Assembly: GCF_016734805.1 (NCBI RefSeq) | Contig: NZ_JAERQG010000004.1 | Span: forward strand, 372,001 to 436,000 | Length of the DNA: 64,000 nt | Direction of reading: 5' to 3' | Source: Marivirga atlantica | GTDB taxonomy: Bacteria; Bacteroidota; Bacteroidia; Cytophagales; Cyclobacteriaceae | Shown here: positions 9,933-19,504 of the stretch, piece after piece | Layout: each line of letters begins with the position of its first letter | How positions within the stretch are numbered: position 1 is the stretch's first letter | Made by a program: the position numbers and the translations under genes | The notes under the pieces: generated by a model | What the model saw: the letters and a program-made list of their open reading frames with translations, nothing else | The model's database searches: none | What the model was told of the DNA's origin: nothing

Positions 9933-11432
9933 ATGGGAATTAGAGGATTTTTGAGTAAGCCATTAGCTGCTTACATTGTAAATGACCAGAAAAAATGGGC
10001 CTCCAGGCCTGCTATCACTCAGCTGAAACAGTTTAATAACCTTATCAGCAAGGCTAAAAATACTGCGTTTGGTCGTGACCACGGTTTTTCCGATATCAAA
10101 AACTACAATGACTTTAAGAAACAAGTACCTATAAGAGATTATGAGGGACTTAAACCTTACGTTGATAAAATATTAGCTGGCGAATCAGACATATTATGGC
10201 CCGGTAAACCTGCCTATTTTGCCAAAACAAGTGGCACTACGTCAGGCACCAAATATATCCCCATCACTAAAGATTCGATACCCAACCATATCAATAGTGC
10301 TAAAAATGCGCTTTTGAATTACGTAAATGAAACTGGAAAAGGTCAGTTTCTTGATGGTAAATTGATATTTCTTTCTGGCTCACCTGTATTGGATCAGAAA
10401 GCAGGAATAAACACCGGCAGACTATCTGGTATTGTAAACCATCATGTGCCTAATTATTTAAGAACTAATCAACTGCCGAGTTATGAAACTAATTGCATTG
10501 AAGACTGGGAAGAAAAGCTTGAAAGAATAATTGACGAAACCCTGGATCAGGATATGTCTTTGATATCAGGCATACCGCCTTGGGTGCAAATGTACTTCGA
10601 CAGAATTCAAGCACGGGTGAATAAACCGATCAAAGATATCTTTCCAAATTTTGAGATGTTTGTATACGGTGGTGTAAACTTTGAGCCATATAGAGCTAAA
10701 CTTTTTGAAAGCATAGGAAAGCAGGTAGATTCTATAGAGACCTATCCTGCTTCTGAAGGTTTTATTGCTTATCAAGACACACAAACTGAACCGGGCTTAT
10801 TACTTCTGCTGAACAGTGGTATTTTCTTCGAATTCATTCCAGCAGAAGAATACTTTGATGAAAACCCAACCAGGTTAATGGTTGATGAGGTGGAACTTGA
10901 TAAAAACTATGCGCTTATCATTAATAGTAATGCAGGTTTATGGGGTTATTCAATTGGTGACACGGTAAAATTTATATCAAAAGATCCGTACAGAGTTGTA
11001 GTTTCTGGGAGGATTAAACATTTCATTTCCGCATTTGGTGAACACGTAATTGGTGAGGAAGTTGAGAAAGCTTTGAAACTTACAAATCAGAAATTTGAAA
11101 ACGTAAAAGTGACTGAGTTTACCGTTGCTCCGCAAGTAACACCAAATGAAGGTTTACCTTATCACGAATGGTTCATGGAGTTTGATAATGCACCTATTGA
11201 TTTAGGAGCTTTTGAAAAAGAACTTGATAACAATTTAAGGAAGCTAAACTCTTATTATGATGACCTACTAAAAGGCAGCATTTTAAGAACTTTGAAGATT
11301 AACACATTAAAACCATCAGCATTCATCGAGTACATGAAGTCTCAAGGAAAGCTTGGAGGACAAAACAAAGTACCTCGCCTATCTAACGATAGAAAAATAG
11401 CAGAGGCACTTTTGCCATTCTGCAAACAATAA
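9933..11432 (+). CDS. GH3-family acyl-adenylate enzyme
   Basis: 499 residues along the whole GH3 auxin-responsive family fold. Known of the family: in plants it conjugates amino acids to jasmonate or auxin through an acyl-adenylate; bacterial members have no settled substrate. Visible are the ATP-phosphate loop AKTSGTTSGTKYIPIT (about 95-110), the IYGGVNFEPY-like stretch written here VYGGVNFEPY, SIETYPASEGF, and the C-terminal hinge SAFGEHVIGEEVEKAL (about 366-381). No signal peptide, so cytosolic. It is followed after 66 nt by dxr. The ATG at 9933 is supported by the -7 element just before it. Amino-acid conjugation of an acyl acid is inference. Confidence 0.9.
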   Translation: MGIRGFLSKPLAAYIVNDQKKWASRPAITQLKQFNNLISKAKNTAFGRDHGFSDIKNYNDFKKQVPIRDYEGLKPYVDKILAGESDILWPGKPAYFAKTSGTTSGTKYIPITKDSIPNHINSAKNALLNYVNETGKGQFLDGKLIFLSGSPVLDQKAGINTGRLSGIVNHHVPNYLRTNQLPSYETNCIEDWEEKLERIIDETLDQDMSLISGIPPWVQMYFDRIQARVNKPIKDIFPNFEMFVYGGVNFEPYRAKLFESIGKQVDSIETYPASEGFIAYQDTQTEPGLLLLLNSGIFFEFIPAEEYFDENPTRLMVDEVELDKNYALIINSNAGLWGYSIGDTVKFISKDPYRVVVSGRIKHFISAFGEHVIGEEVEKALKLTNQKFENVKVTEFTVAPQVTPNEGLPYHEWFMEFDNAPIDLGAFEKELDNNLRKLNSYYDDLLKGSILRTLKINTLKPSAFIEYMKSQGKLGGQNKVPRLSNDRKIAEALLPFCKQ

Positions 11433-11498
11433 TGGCTTTAAAGGCAAAAGTGATCATCACAACATTAAATTTAATTTTAAATAGAACCCGATAAAGGC

Positions 11499-12656
11499 GT
11501 GACGCAAAAAAAAGGTATAGCCATTTTAGGCTCAACAGGTAGCATAGGAACACAAGCACTCCAGGTTATAAAGACTCATCCTGATAATTTTCAGGTTGAG
11601 GTATTAACAGCTCAAAACAATGCGCAGCTACTTATTCAACAAGCAATTGAATTCAAACCAAATGCGGTAGTAATAGGCAATGAAAGCTTGTATGATCAGG
11701 TAGATGAGGCACTTGGCATGCATGACATTAAAGTATATACTGGAGAAAATGCTTTAGCTCAGGTAGTGCAAATGGAAGACATTCATATTGTACTTACCGC
11801 CTTAGTAGGTTATGCTGGTTTATTGCCTACTATAAAAGCCATCGAAAGCGGAAAGCATATTGCACTCGCCAATAAAGAAACCTTAGTTGTAGCCGGAGAA
11901 TTAGTAACAGCTCTGGCAAGAGAAAAAGGTGTTAATATTTATCCCGTAGATTCTGAGCATTCTGCCATTTTTCAATGTTTAGTAGGTGAATTCCATAACC
12001 CAATAGAGAAATTAATTCTTACCGCCTCGGGAGGTCCTTTTAGAGGAAAAGATAAAAAATTTCTAGAATCAGTTACAAAAGCACAGGCACTTAAACACCC
12101 CAATTGGGATATGGGTGCTAAAATCACCATTGATTCAGCTAGTTTGATGAACAAGGGGCTGGAAGTGATTGAAGCCAAATGGTTATTTAATGTTGATCAA
12201 AGCAAGATTGATGTGGTAGTGCATCCACAATCAATTATTCACAGCATGGTACAGTTTGAAGACAGCTCTATCAAAGCACAAATGGGCTTACCTGATATGC
12301 GCGTACCAATTATGTATGCACTTAGTTATCCTGATCGATTAGAAGCTGATTTTCCAAGATTCAACTTCATGGATTATCCGGAATTAACATTTGAACAACC
12401 CGACACCGATACTTTCCGTAACTTAGCCTTGGCATTCAAAGCTTTAGAGAAAGCAGGAAATATGCCCTGTATTTTGAATGCAGCAAATGAAGTAGTAGTT
12501 TCGGCCTTTCTTGAAGAAAAAATCTCCTTTTTAGGGATGTCAGAGGTCATTGCCAATTGCCTCGATAAAATGAGTTTTATAAAAAAACCGAGCCTTCAGG
12601 ATTATATAGAAACAGATAAGGAAACTAGAATCAAAGCTTTAGAGTTTATACGTTAA
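11499..12656 (+). CDS. dxr: 1-deoxy-D-xylulose-5-phosphate reductoisomerase
   Basis: 385 residues. NADPH-dependent second step of the MEP isoprenoid pathway, DXP to MEP. Visible: nucleotide-binding GSTGSIG (11-17), NKETLVVAGE (about 125-134), metal and substrate residues in PVDSEHSAIFQCL (about 149-161), ASGGPF, and SASLMNKGLEVIEA with catalytic residues. The start is GTG at 11499 (GTGACGCAA); no ATG gives the complete N-terminal beta strand. The stop overlaps the rseP ATG (TAATG). The dxr-rseP pairing is common in bacteria. IspD, the next enzyme of the pathway, lies at 30.5-31.1 kb. Confidence 0.97.
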   Translation: MTQKKGIAILGSTGSIGTQALQVIKTHPDNFQVEVLTAQNNAQLLIQQAIEFKPNAVVIGNESLYDQVDEALGMHDIKVYTGENALAQVVQMEDIHIVLTALVGYAGLLPTIKAIESGKHIALANKETLVVAGELVTALAREKGVNIYPVDSEHSAIFQCLVGEFHNPIEKLILTASGGPFRGKDKKFLESVTKAQALKHPNWDMGAKITIDSASLMNKGLEVIEAKWLFNVDQSKIDVVVHPQSIIHSMVQFEDSSIKAQMGLPDMRVPIMYALSYPDRLEADFPRFNFMDYPELTFEQPDTDTFRNLALAFKALEKAGNMPCILNAANEVVVSAFLEEKISFLGMSEVIANCLDKMSFIKKPSLQDYIETDKETRIKALEFIR

Positions 12657-13975
12657 TGGAAACAATAATTATGATTGCCCAACTGATATTGGGCCTTTCA
12701 ATTTTAGTAGGGGTACATGAGTTTGGCCATTTATTAGCTGCCAAAGCATTCGGAATGAGAGTAGAACAGTTCTCTATAGGCTTCCCACCAAAAATTTTCA
12801 GTTTTAAATATGGTGAAACTGAGTATTCACTAAGTGCCATTCCTTTAGGTGGTTTTGTGAAAATATCAGGAATGATAGATGAATCACTAGACACTAAAAA
12901 CCTAAGTAAAGAGCCTGAACCTTATGAGTTTAGAGCAAAACCTGCATGGCAGCGCTTAATTGTTATGCTTGGCGGTATAATAGTAAATGTGATAGTAGGT
13001 ATCATCATTTTCGTATTTATTACTTTCGGTTATGGCGAAAGCTACATCCCTAAGGACGTGGTAGTAAATAATGGCGTATATGCTTATGATTTAGGTCAGG
13101 AAATCGGTTTGCAAACAGGTGATAAAATCATTGCACTTAATGGGCAAGACTATAGAAAGTTTGATGACCTCACCAATGCTGATGTTTTATTGACCGACAA
13201 CAGCTATTACACGGTTTTAAGAAATGGTGAAGAAGTTAAAGTGACTATCCCTAATGATATGCTGGATAGAATTACTGAGGATAACGACAGAGTAGATTTC
13301 ATCGAGCCTTTATTTCCTTTCAAAGTTGGAGCCGTTCAGCCCCAAAGCAATGCCGACATGGCTGGATTAAAAGAGGGAGAGAAAATTGTGGCAATTAACG
13401 GACAGCCTGTTAAATACTTCCAAGAATTTAAAGAAGAATTAGGACAGCACAAAAATCAACGAGTAGCACTTGCTATTAAACAAGGTGAAGGCATTGCCAG
13501 AACCGATTCTGTTTTGGTGAGTGATGATGGAACTATCGGTTTTGCAGTCGACATGGATGTTGACCTTGCTCATCAGGATTTCTCCTTTGGTGAATCAATT
13601 TCAATCGGTACTAAAAAGGCCTTCGGTGTGGTTTGGACTAACATCAGAGCATTTGGTAAAATCTTCAAAGGTGAAGTTTCAGCTTCTAAATCATTATCAG
13701 GGCCAATAGGTATTGCGCAAATATTTGGAGGTGAATGGATATGGTCAAAATTCTGGGCTATTTGCGGTCTATTATCAATGGTGCTAGCTTTTATGAACTT
13801 GTTGCCAATTCCGGCACTTGATGGTGGTCATGTAGTTTTCTTATCTTACGAAATCATTTCAGGTAGAAAGCCATCTGATAAATTCTTAGAAGGTGCTCAG
13901 AAAGTTGGAATGGTTTTATTATTAGGTTTAATGGCTTTTGCCATATTTAATGATATTTGGAAAGCTATATTCTAA
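12656..13975 (+). CDS. rseP: Site-2 intramembrane metalloprotease RseP
   Basis: 439 residues. A zinc protease that cuts membrane-embedded substrates, classically anti-sigma factors after a site-1 cut. The first membrane segment carries HEFGH (His21, Glu22, His25); the distal metal ligand is in LLPIPALDGGHV (about 382-393). Two PDZ domains lie about 120-210 and 215-300 (LQTGDKIIALNG, LKEGEKIVAING). Membrane segments at about 100-125 and two at the C-terminus complete the usual topology. It is coupled to dxr through the TAATG overlap, and the DUF1684 gene follows after 3 nt. The target anti-sigma factor is not in the window. Confidence 0.96.
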   Translation: METIIMIAQLILGLSILVGVHEFGHLLAAKAFGMRVEQFSIGFPPKIFSFKYGETEYSLSAIPLGGFVKISGMIDESLDTKNLSKEPEPYEFRAKPAWQRLIVMLGGIIVNVIVGIIIFVFITFGYGESYIPKDVVVNNGVYAYDLGQEIGLQTGDKIIALNGQDYRKFDDLTNADVLLTDNSYYTVLRNGEEVKVTIPNDMLDRITEDNDRVDFIEPLFPFKVGAVQPQSNADMAGLKEGEKIVAINGQPVKYFQEFKEELGQHKNQRVALAIKQGEGIARTDSVLVSDDGTIGFAVDMDVDLAHQDFSFGESISIGTKKAFGVVWTNIRAFGKIFKGEVSASKSLSGPIGIAQIFGGEWIWSKFWAICGLLSMVLAFMNLLPIPALDGGHVVFLSYEIISGRKPSDKFLEGAQKVGMVLLLGLMAFAIFNDIWKAIF

Positions 13976-13978
13976 ATC

Positions 13979-14608
13979 ATGAAACCAGTAAAATTATTAA
14001 TGATAACGGCTGTAGTTGCTCTGGTAGTGATTACAGCCGTTAGTCTATATACCAGTCAACAAGGGGTTACATCTGAAACTGAAACAGTTGAAGCTTACCA
14101 AGCCTCAGTTCTTCAGAGCAGAGCAGAGAAACATCAGTTCATGAAAACTGATGAGGAATCTCCGTTTGTAGTGCAAAAGGAATCCTTTGATAGCCTCAAT
14201 TATTTTGACATCAATCCTGAGTTTAAAGTAACGGCTTCAGTAGAAAAAATTGAAAACGGAAAAGTGCATCAGCTACAGACTAGTGATGATTCCGTAAAAG
14301 TGTATCAGGAAGTCGCAATACTCCATTTTGATATTTTAGGATCTCACGAAGACCTTACTTTATTACAATCTGCCGACAGAGACCATTATTTCTTACCTTT
14401 TTATGACGAAACCAGTGCTGTAAGTACTTATGGAGCTGGTCGCTATTTGGAGACTGAATATGACGGTTCACAATCAAAAATCACTTTAGATTTTAATTAT
14501 GCCTATAATCCATATTGTGCTTATGTAAAAGGTTACAGCTGTCCGGTTCCACCTCCACAAAATCAACTGTCAGTAGCCATCACTGCCGGAGAGAAAAATT
14601 TCGATTAA
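13979..14608 (+). CDS. DUF1684 family protein, membrane-anchored
   Basis: 209 residues. One N-terminal membrane segment or uncleaved signal (about 5-25), a basic/acidic linker, then the DUF1684 pattern: RAEKHQFMKTDEESPF near 50-65, SLNYFDINPEFKVTA, YGAGRYLE, and the diagnostic LDFNYAYNPYCAYVKGYSC stretch followed by PPPQNQLSVAITAGEKNF. The two Cys of the CAYVKGYSC segment are conserved in the family; the biochemical function is not known. It starts 3 nt after rseP, so it is the last gene of dxr-rseP-DUF1684; pheT has its own predicted promoter. The active domain probably faces the periplasm. Confidence 0.85.
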   Translation: MKPVKLLMITAVVALVVITAVSLYTSQQGVTSETETVEAYQASVLQSRAEKHQFMKTDEESPFVVQKESFDSLNYFDINPEFKVTASVEKIENGKVHQLQTSDDSVKVYQEVAILHFDILGSHEDLTLLQSADRDHYFLPFYDETSAVSTYGAGRYLETEYDGSQSKITLDFNYAYNPYCAYVKGYSCPVPPPQNQLSVAITAGEKNFD

Positions 14609-14643
14609 GTTACTTTAAGCATTCTCATTGTCATCGATTTGAT

Positions 14644-14651
14644 TAATTTTG
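14644..14651 (+). promoter_or_regulatory. -7 promoter element for pheT operon
   Basis: TAATTTTG matches TAnnTTTG exactly, about 100 nt before the pheT ATG, giving a leader of roughly 95 nt. The -33 box is not recognisable. A 6-bp hairpin TTTGCT-GATT-AGCAAA (14648-14663) overlaps the 3' end of the element and the expected start point. Confidence 0.4.
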
Positions 14652-14752
14652 CTGATTAGCAAAGTCGGTTCGCTCATTTACCTATTATTTAACGGAGCAA
14701 AACAACTGACTATTAATCGAATAGCCGTGTTTGGCTGAAATTTTATTTGACA

Positions 14753-17170
14753 ATGAAGATTGCTTTAAACTGGTTAAAGAATTATATAGAAATAAATAAA
14801 ACTCCTGAAGAACTTTCACAACTGTTAACTGATACGGGCTTGGAAGTTGAAGGCCTTGAAGAAGTTGAATCCGTACCAGGAGGATTAAAAGGTGTTGTAA
14901 TCGGAGAAGTATTGACATGTGAAAAGCATGAGAATGCTGACAAATTAAAGGTAACCACAGTTGATATTGGTGAAGATGAACCAGTTCAAATAGTGTGTGG
15001 AGCACCCAATGTGGCTGCAGGACAAAAAGTAGTAGTAGCCACCGTAGGTTCCATACTATATCCGGAACCAGATAAACCCTTTAAGATCAAAAAATCCAAA
15101 ATAAGAAGTGAAGTATCTCTGGGTATGATCTGCGCAGAAGATGAATTAGGCCTGGGAAAAAGTCATGATGGTATTTTGGTTTTAGATACTGATTTAGCTA
15201 ATGGAACACCTGCAGCTCAATATTTTAATTTAAGTTCTGATTATGTTTTCGAGATCGGCTTAACACCAAATAGAGCTGACGCTACCGGACATATTGGTGC
15301 AGCAAGAGATATTAAAGCTGTAACCAAAAAAGAAGTTAACTGGCCATCAGTTGATAATTTTAAAATAGATAATCAGGACTTACCAATTGAGGTTTCTGTT
15401 GAAGATGAAAATGCTTGTCCGCGTTACAGTGGAGTAACAATTAGCAATGTTGAGGTAAAAGAATCTCCTGACTGGTTAAAAAATGCGCTTAAAAGTATTG
15501 GTTTAGAACCCATCAACAATATAGTTGATATCACTAATTATGTGCTACACGAAGTAGGGCAGCCATTACATGCTTTTGATGCTGATCAAATAACAGGCAA
15601 TAAAGTAATTGTTACCCAATTGCCAGAAGACACCAAATTCACTACACTTGACGAGAAAGAGCGTAAACTCAAATCAACAGATTTGATGATTTGCAATGGT
15701 GATAAACAGCCAATGTGCATTGCAGGAGTTTTTGGAGGCATCAGTTCTGGTGTAACCGAGAAAACGACTAAAATATTCTTAGAGTCAGCCTATTTCTCGC
15801 CTGATAGCATCAGAAAAACTGCTCAAAATCATCAGTTAAAAACAGATGCTTCTTTCCGTTATGAGAGAGGTACTGATCCTAACATAACCGTCTACGCACT
15901 CAAAAGAGCTGCTCTTTTAATAAAAGAATTAGCAGGAGGCACAATCAGTAGCGAAGTGATTGACCATTATCCAAATCCTGTTAAAGACTTTGAAATAACC
16001 GTTAAATATAAAAACATCGACAGACTTATCGGTAAAAAGATAGGACACGATCGTATTCATGAAATATTGAATCTGCTTGACATTAAAACTGAGCAGAAAA
16101 GTGAAGAAGGCTTCAAAGCAATTGTTCCTCCTTACCGAGTTGATGTAACCAGAGAAGCCGATGTAATTGAAGAAATCATCAGGATTTATGGCTTCAACAA
16201 TATTGATACGCCTGAAAGCATGTCTGCTACTTACCTGGCGAGTTTCCCGGAAGTTGACCCAATGCAAAAGAGAAAAGAAGCGGCAATGCTTCTAGTAGGC
16301 AATGGCTATCAGGAGATTATGACCAACTCACTCACCAAACAAAAATATAGTGAGCTTATTGATGCCTACAACCCTGATGAAAATGTTGAAATACTCAATA
16401 AGTTAAGTGAAGAATTAGGTGTTATGCGTCAGGATCTATTTTTCACTGGATTGGATGTACTCGCTTATAACATAAACCGTAAGCAACAAAACCTTAAGTT
16501 TTTTGAATTCGGAAAAACTTATAAAAAAATAAAAGGCAATTACCAGGAGAAAATGCGCCTGGCATTGTACCTGACAGGTAAAAACGAATCCGAGAACTGG
16601 ATTCAGAAAAATGAATCAGTAAAATTTCACGACCTCTATGCGGCAGTTCTGAAAATTTTCAATAAATTTAATTCGGAAAGTGTTGAAAATGAAGAATTTC
16701 ACAGCGATGTCTTCGACTACGGCTTGAAGTTAAAAATCAACAAAAAAGAGGTTTGCCAATTGGGTAAACTGAGTAAAAAAGTACTGAAAATTAATGGGTT
16801 AAAGCAGGATGTTTTCTATGCTGATTTTGATTGGTCGCTACTCTTAAATGAAGTAGACACCAACATCAAGTTCGAAGCAGTAAGTAAATTCCCTGAAGTA
16901 AAAAGAGACTTGTCTTTAGTTATTGACAAATCTGTTAGTTATAAATCCATTAAAGAAATCAGCTTAAAACAGGCAGGATATCTCATCACAAATATTGATG
17001 TGTTTGATGTGTATGAAGGTGATAAAATTGACGAAGGCAAAAAAGCCTACGCCTTATCATTCACCTTGCAAGACAAATCAAAAACCCTGACCGATAAGAT
17101 TATTGATAAAACAATGAACAAACTAATGCAGGCCTTTGAAAAAGAAATTGGTGCTGTGATTAGAAAGTAA
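14753..17170 (+). CDS. pheT: Phenylalanyl-tRNA synthetase beta subunit
   Basis: Full-length bacterial beta chain (805 residues from this ATG; a TTG at 14747 would add two). It charges tRNA-Phe as an alpha2-beta2 enzyme with PheS, which is not in this window. Order: EMAPII-like tRNA-binding domain about 37-147, B3/B4 editing domain about 200-400, B5 domain about 400-475, catalytic-like core, and the C-terminal anticodon-binding FDX-ACB fold about 710-805 (FPEVKRDLSLVI). The lead SNP-free start MKIALNWLKNYIE is the family norm. A 144-nt leader region with a -7 element precedes it. Three cell-division or RNA genes follow closely (gaps 3, 17 and 48 nt). Confidence 0.97.
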   Translation: MKIALNWLKNYIEINKTPEELSQLLTDTGLEVEGLEEVESVPGGLKGVVIGEVLTCEKHENADKLKVTTVDIGEDEPVQIVCGAPNVAAGQKVVVATVGSILYPEPDKPFKIKKSKIRSEVSLGMICAEDELGLGKSHDGILVLDTDLANGTPAAQYFNLSSDYVFEIGLTPNRADATGHIGAARDIKAVTKKEVNWPSVDNFKIDNQDLPIEVSVEDENACPRYSGVTISNVEVKESPDWLKNALKSIGLEPINNIVDITNYVLHEVGQPLHAFDADQITGNKVIVTQLPEDTKFTTLDEKERKLKSTDLMICNGDKQPMCIAGVFGGISSGVTEKTTKIFLESAYFSPDSIRKTAQNHQLKTDASFRYERGTDPNITVYALKRAALLIKELAGGTISSEVIDHYPNPVKDFEITVKYKNIDRLIGKKIGHDRIHEILNLLDIKTEQKSEEGFKAIVPPYRVDVTREADVIEEIIRIYGFNNIDTPESMSATYLASFPEVDPMQKRKEAAMLLVGNGYQEIMTNSLTKQKYSELIDAYNPDENVEILNKLSEELGVMRQDLFFTGLDVLAYNINRKQQNLKFFEFGKTYKKIKGNYQEKMRLALYLTGKNESENWIQKNESVKFHDLYAAVLKIFNKFNSESVENEEFHSDVFDYGLKLKINKKEVCQLGKLSKKVLKINGLKQDVFYADFDWSLLLNEVDTNIKFEAVSKFPEVKRDLSLVIDKSVSYKSIKEISLKQAGYLITNIDVFDVYEGDKIDEGKKAYALSFTLQDKSKTLTDKIIDKTMNKLMQAFEKEIGAVIRK

Positions 17171-17173
17171 CAC

Positions 17174-17470
17174 ATGGAGCAGGCTAGACTACATAATGAA
17201 TTAAACACACTTGAGCGGAAAGTTCAGCTTTTACTGAATGAGTATCAACTTGCAAAAGATGAACTTAGCCATTTAAAAGCTGAAAATCAGGAATTAAAGC
17301 TAGCCTTGAAACAAAAAGACGAGAGAATCAAAGACTTTCAAAATCAAGATAAAATTAGTAAGATTGTAGGGACTATTGGGAAGAATGAAGCTGAGACTTC
17401 TGACATGAGGGAGAAAATTGACGATTACATTAAAGAAATTGATAAGTGTATATTACACTTAACAAGATAG
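17174..17470 (+). CDS. Small coiled-coil protein next to ZapA
   Basis: 98 residues. About residues 1-60 form a charged heptad-rich coiled coil (LERKVQLLLNEYQLAKDEL, LKAENQELKLALKQKDERI); the C-terminal 35 residues are a second short helical part. No signal peptide, membrane span or known catalytic motif. The layout recalls ZapB-type or basal-body-like coiled coils, but I cannot assign it to a named family. It starts 3 nt after pheT and ends 17 nt before zapA, so it should be made together with ZapA; a partner role in division-ring assembly is inference from position and build. Confidence 0.8.
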   Translation: MEQARLHNELNTLERKVQLLLNEYQLAKDELSHLKAENQELKLALKQKDERIKDFQNQDKISKIVGTIGKNEAETSDMREKIDDYIKEIDKCILHLTR

Positions 17471-17487
17471 ATAAATAAGCCAGTGGC

Positions 17488-17772
17488 ATGAGGGAGTTAT
17501 CCATCAAAATAAAAATTGCGGACAGAGAATACCCGATGACGGTAAAAGCGGAGGAAGAAGAACGCATTAGAAAAGCTGGTAAATTAATAAACGAACGATT
17601 AAAATCGTACAGAGAGCGCTTTGGCATTGATGACAAGCAAGACTTGCTTTCAATGGTGGCTTTCGATGCTTTAATCGACAGACTTAGTGTAGAGGATAAC
17701 ATCAACAGCAATGATGAATCTGCACTTAATAAAATTCAATCTATCAACCACTTAATAAGTCAATCATTATAA
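17488..17772 (+). CDS. zapA: Cell division protein ZapA
   Basis: 94 residues. The N-terminal half has the ZapA beta-alpha pattern (ELSIKIKIADREYPMTVKA then EEERIRKAGKLINERLKSY), and the C-terminal half is the long helix that forms the antiparallel coiled-coil tetramer. Known of the family: it binds FtsZ and bundles protofilaments at the division ring. The ATG at 17488 gives the standard N-terminus. It sits between the coiled-coil gene and rny, a gene order familiar in Bacteroidota. Confidence 0.9.
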   Translation: MRELSIKIKIADREYPMTVKAEEEERIRKAGKLINERLKSYRERFGIDDKQDLLSMVAFDALIDRLSVEDNINSNDESALNKIQSINHLISQSL

Positions 17773-17820
17773 CCCTTGTTAGTAGCTAGCTGGATGCTTC
17801 CCATTTAAATATATAACACA

Positions 17821-19386
17821 ATGGGAACAACACTGTACATCATTATTGCCGGCATAGCTGGAGTTGTGATAGGATTTATTATTAGCAGGCTTACTCAGAA
17901 AAGCAATGTAGAAAAAGCCTTAAAAGAAGCTGAAGACAAAGCGTCAATGCTGGTTCGTGAGGCTGAAATAAATGCTGAAAATATCAAAAAAGATAAAATG
18001 CTCGAAGCCAAAGAGCATTACCTTAAAAAGAAAGCTGAATTTGAGGATGATGTTAATCGAAGAAAAAATCAACTTGTAAATAACGAAAACAAACTCAAGC
18101 AGCGTGAGCAAACTGTGTCTAAAGAATTAGAACAGTATAAAAGAAAACAAGCTGAAATTGATAAGTTAAAAGAAAATCTTAATGCCCAATTAGAGGTACT
18201 CGCAAAACGAAAAGAAGACCTAGAAAAGGTTCGTGAACAGCAAGTTAACATCTTAGAGAAGGCCGCTAACTTAACAGCTGATGAAGCCAGAGAACAATTA
18301 ATTGAAACCTTAAAGGACGAAGCGGAAACCAAAGCATCCTCCCTGATAAAGGATATCATGGAAGAGGCCAAGCTTTCAGCTACCAAAGAGGCTAAGAAAA
18401 TTGTAATCTCAACTATCCAAAGAACGGCTACTGAACATGCTGTTGAAAACTGCGTTTCTATCTTCAATATCGAAAGTGATGACATCAAAGGTAAAATCAT
18501 TGGTCGTGAAGGGAGAAATATTCGTGCTCTGGAAGCAGCAACCGGTGTAGAAATTATTGTTGACGACACACCAGAGGCCATTATTATTTCAGGTTTTGAT
18601 CCAGTAAGAAGAGAGATAGCTAGACTATCACTTCATAGATTAGTACAGGATGGCAGAATACACCCGGCAAGAATCGAAGAGATTGTTAATAAAACGACCA
18701 AAAACATAGAGGAAGAAATTGTTGAAATTGGTGAAAGAACTGTAATTGATTTAGGGATACATGGACTACACCCTGAGTTGATCAAGATGGTAGGTCGTAT
18801 GCGCTTCAGATCATCGTATGGTCAGAACTTATTACAGCACTCCAGAGAAGTAGCTAACATGTGTGCTACAATGGCTTCTGAATTAGGCTTGAATGCTAAA
18901 CTTGCCAAACGTGCAGGCTTACTTCATGATATTGGTAAAGTTTGGCCGGAAGAGCCTGAGCAGCCACATGCCATTATCGGCATGGAGTTCGCCAAGAAAT
19001 TCAAGGAGCATCCTGATGTATTGAATGCCATCGGTGCTCACCATGATGAGATAGAAATGACGTCTCTTATCTCTCCTATTGTACAAGCGTGCGATGCGAT
19101 ATCAGGTGCAAGGCCAGGGGCCCGAAGAGAAATCATGGACAGCTATATCAAGCGACTTAAAGAGCTTGAAGAGTTAGCCATGGCTTTCGATGGTGTAAAT
19201 AAATGCTATGCAATACAAGCTGGTCGTGAGCTTAGGGTGATGGTAGATGCTGAAAATGTTACTGATCAAAAAGCCGGTCAGTTATCATTTGACATTTCTC
19301 AGAAAATAGAGAAAGACATGCAGTACCCAGGACAGATTAAAGTAACTGTAATCAGAGAAATGAGATCTGTTTCTTACGCGAAGTAA
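17821..19386 (+). CDS. rny: Ribonuclease Y
   Basis: 521 residues. An endoribonuclease that starts mRNA decay from the inner face of the membrane. Order: N-terminal membrane helix (about 4-24), long charged coiled coil (about 30-200), KH RNA-binding domain with [15 protein letters not shown] (about 223-237), and HD metal-dependent domain with LLHDIGKV (His-Asp at about 369-370) and the later GAHHDEIE. Length and order are canonical. It is the last gene of the pheT unit; a strong terminator follows within 25 nt. Confidence 0.97.
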   Translation: MGTTLYIIIAGIAGVVIGFIISRLTQKSNVEKALKEAEDKASMLVREAEINAENIKKDKMLEAKEHYLKKKAEFEDDVNRRKNQLVNNENKLKQREQTVSKELEQYKRKQAEIDKLKENLNAQLEVLAKRKEDLEKVREQQVNILEKAANLTADEAREQLIETLKDEAETKASSLIKDIMEEAKLSATKEAKKIVISTIQRTATEHAVENCVSIFNIESDDIKGKIIGREGRNIRALEAATGVEIIVDDTPEAIIISGFDPVRREIARLSLHRLVQDGRIHPARIEEIVNKTTKNIEEEIVEIGERTVIDLGIHGLHPELIKMVGRMRFRSSYGQNLLQHSREVANMCATMASELGLNAKLAKRAGLLHDIGKVWPEEPEQPHAIIGMEFAKKFKEHPDVLNAIGAHHDEIEMTSLISPIVQACDAISGARPGARREIMDSYIKRLKELEELAMAFDGVNKCYAIQAGRELRVMVDAENVTDQKAGQLSFDISQKIEKDMQYPGQIKVTVIREMRSVSYAK

Positions 19387-19410
19387 TATCTAGACAAAAC
19401 TTATTCCTAA

Positions 19411-19441
19411 AAAGACCGAAAGATACCTTTCGGTCTTTTTT
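19411..19441 (+). terminator. Intrinsic terminator after rny
   Basis: Arms AAAGACCGAAAG (19411-19422) and CTTTCGGTCTTT (19427-19438) form a 12-bp perfect stem with loop ATAC, followed by a T-run. It separates the pheT-rny unit from the secreted-protein gene. Confidence 0.93.
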
Positions 19442-19459
19442 ATGAACAGACATTTTATA

Positions 19460-19467
19460 TAAGTTTG
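19460..19467 (+). promoter_or_regulatory. -7 promoter element for the 1348-residue secreted protein
   Basis: TAAGTTTG matches TAnnTTTG, just after the rny terminator and about 37 nt before the ATG at 19505. The -33 region is only a T-run (the terminator tail), not TTG. Confidence 0.45.
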
Positions 19468-19504
19468 CAGTTGAGAAATTGTACTTATATTAATCATATA
19501 CCTA

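Noticed and set aside
14652-14752. Phe attenuator with leader peptide before pheT
   Set aside because: No ATG-led frame with Phe codons and only a 4-bp stem near the A/T run; not enough for an attenuator.
14685-15005. Open minus-strand frame over the pheT start
   Set aside because: It lies antisense to the conserved N-terminus of pheT, has Leu/His-rich composition typical of a shadow frame, and no start context or homologous pattern.
17773-17820. 6S RNA after zapA
   Set aside because: 6S RNA follows zapA in enterobacteria, but only 48 nt separate zapA and rny here.
18069-18581. 170-codon minus-strand frame inside rny
   Set aside because: It is the Ser/Leu-rich antisense of a Lys/Glu coiled coil, which commonly leaves such open frames. 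No independent signal.
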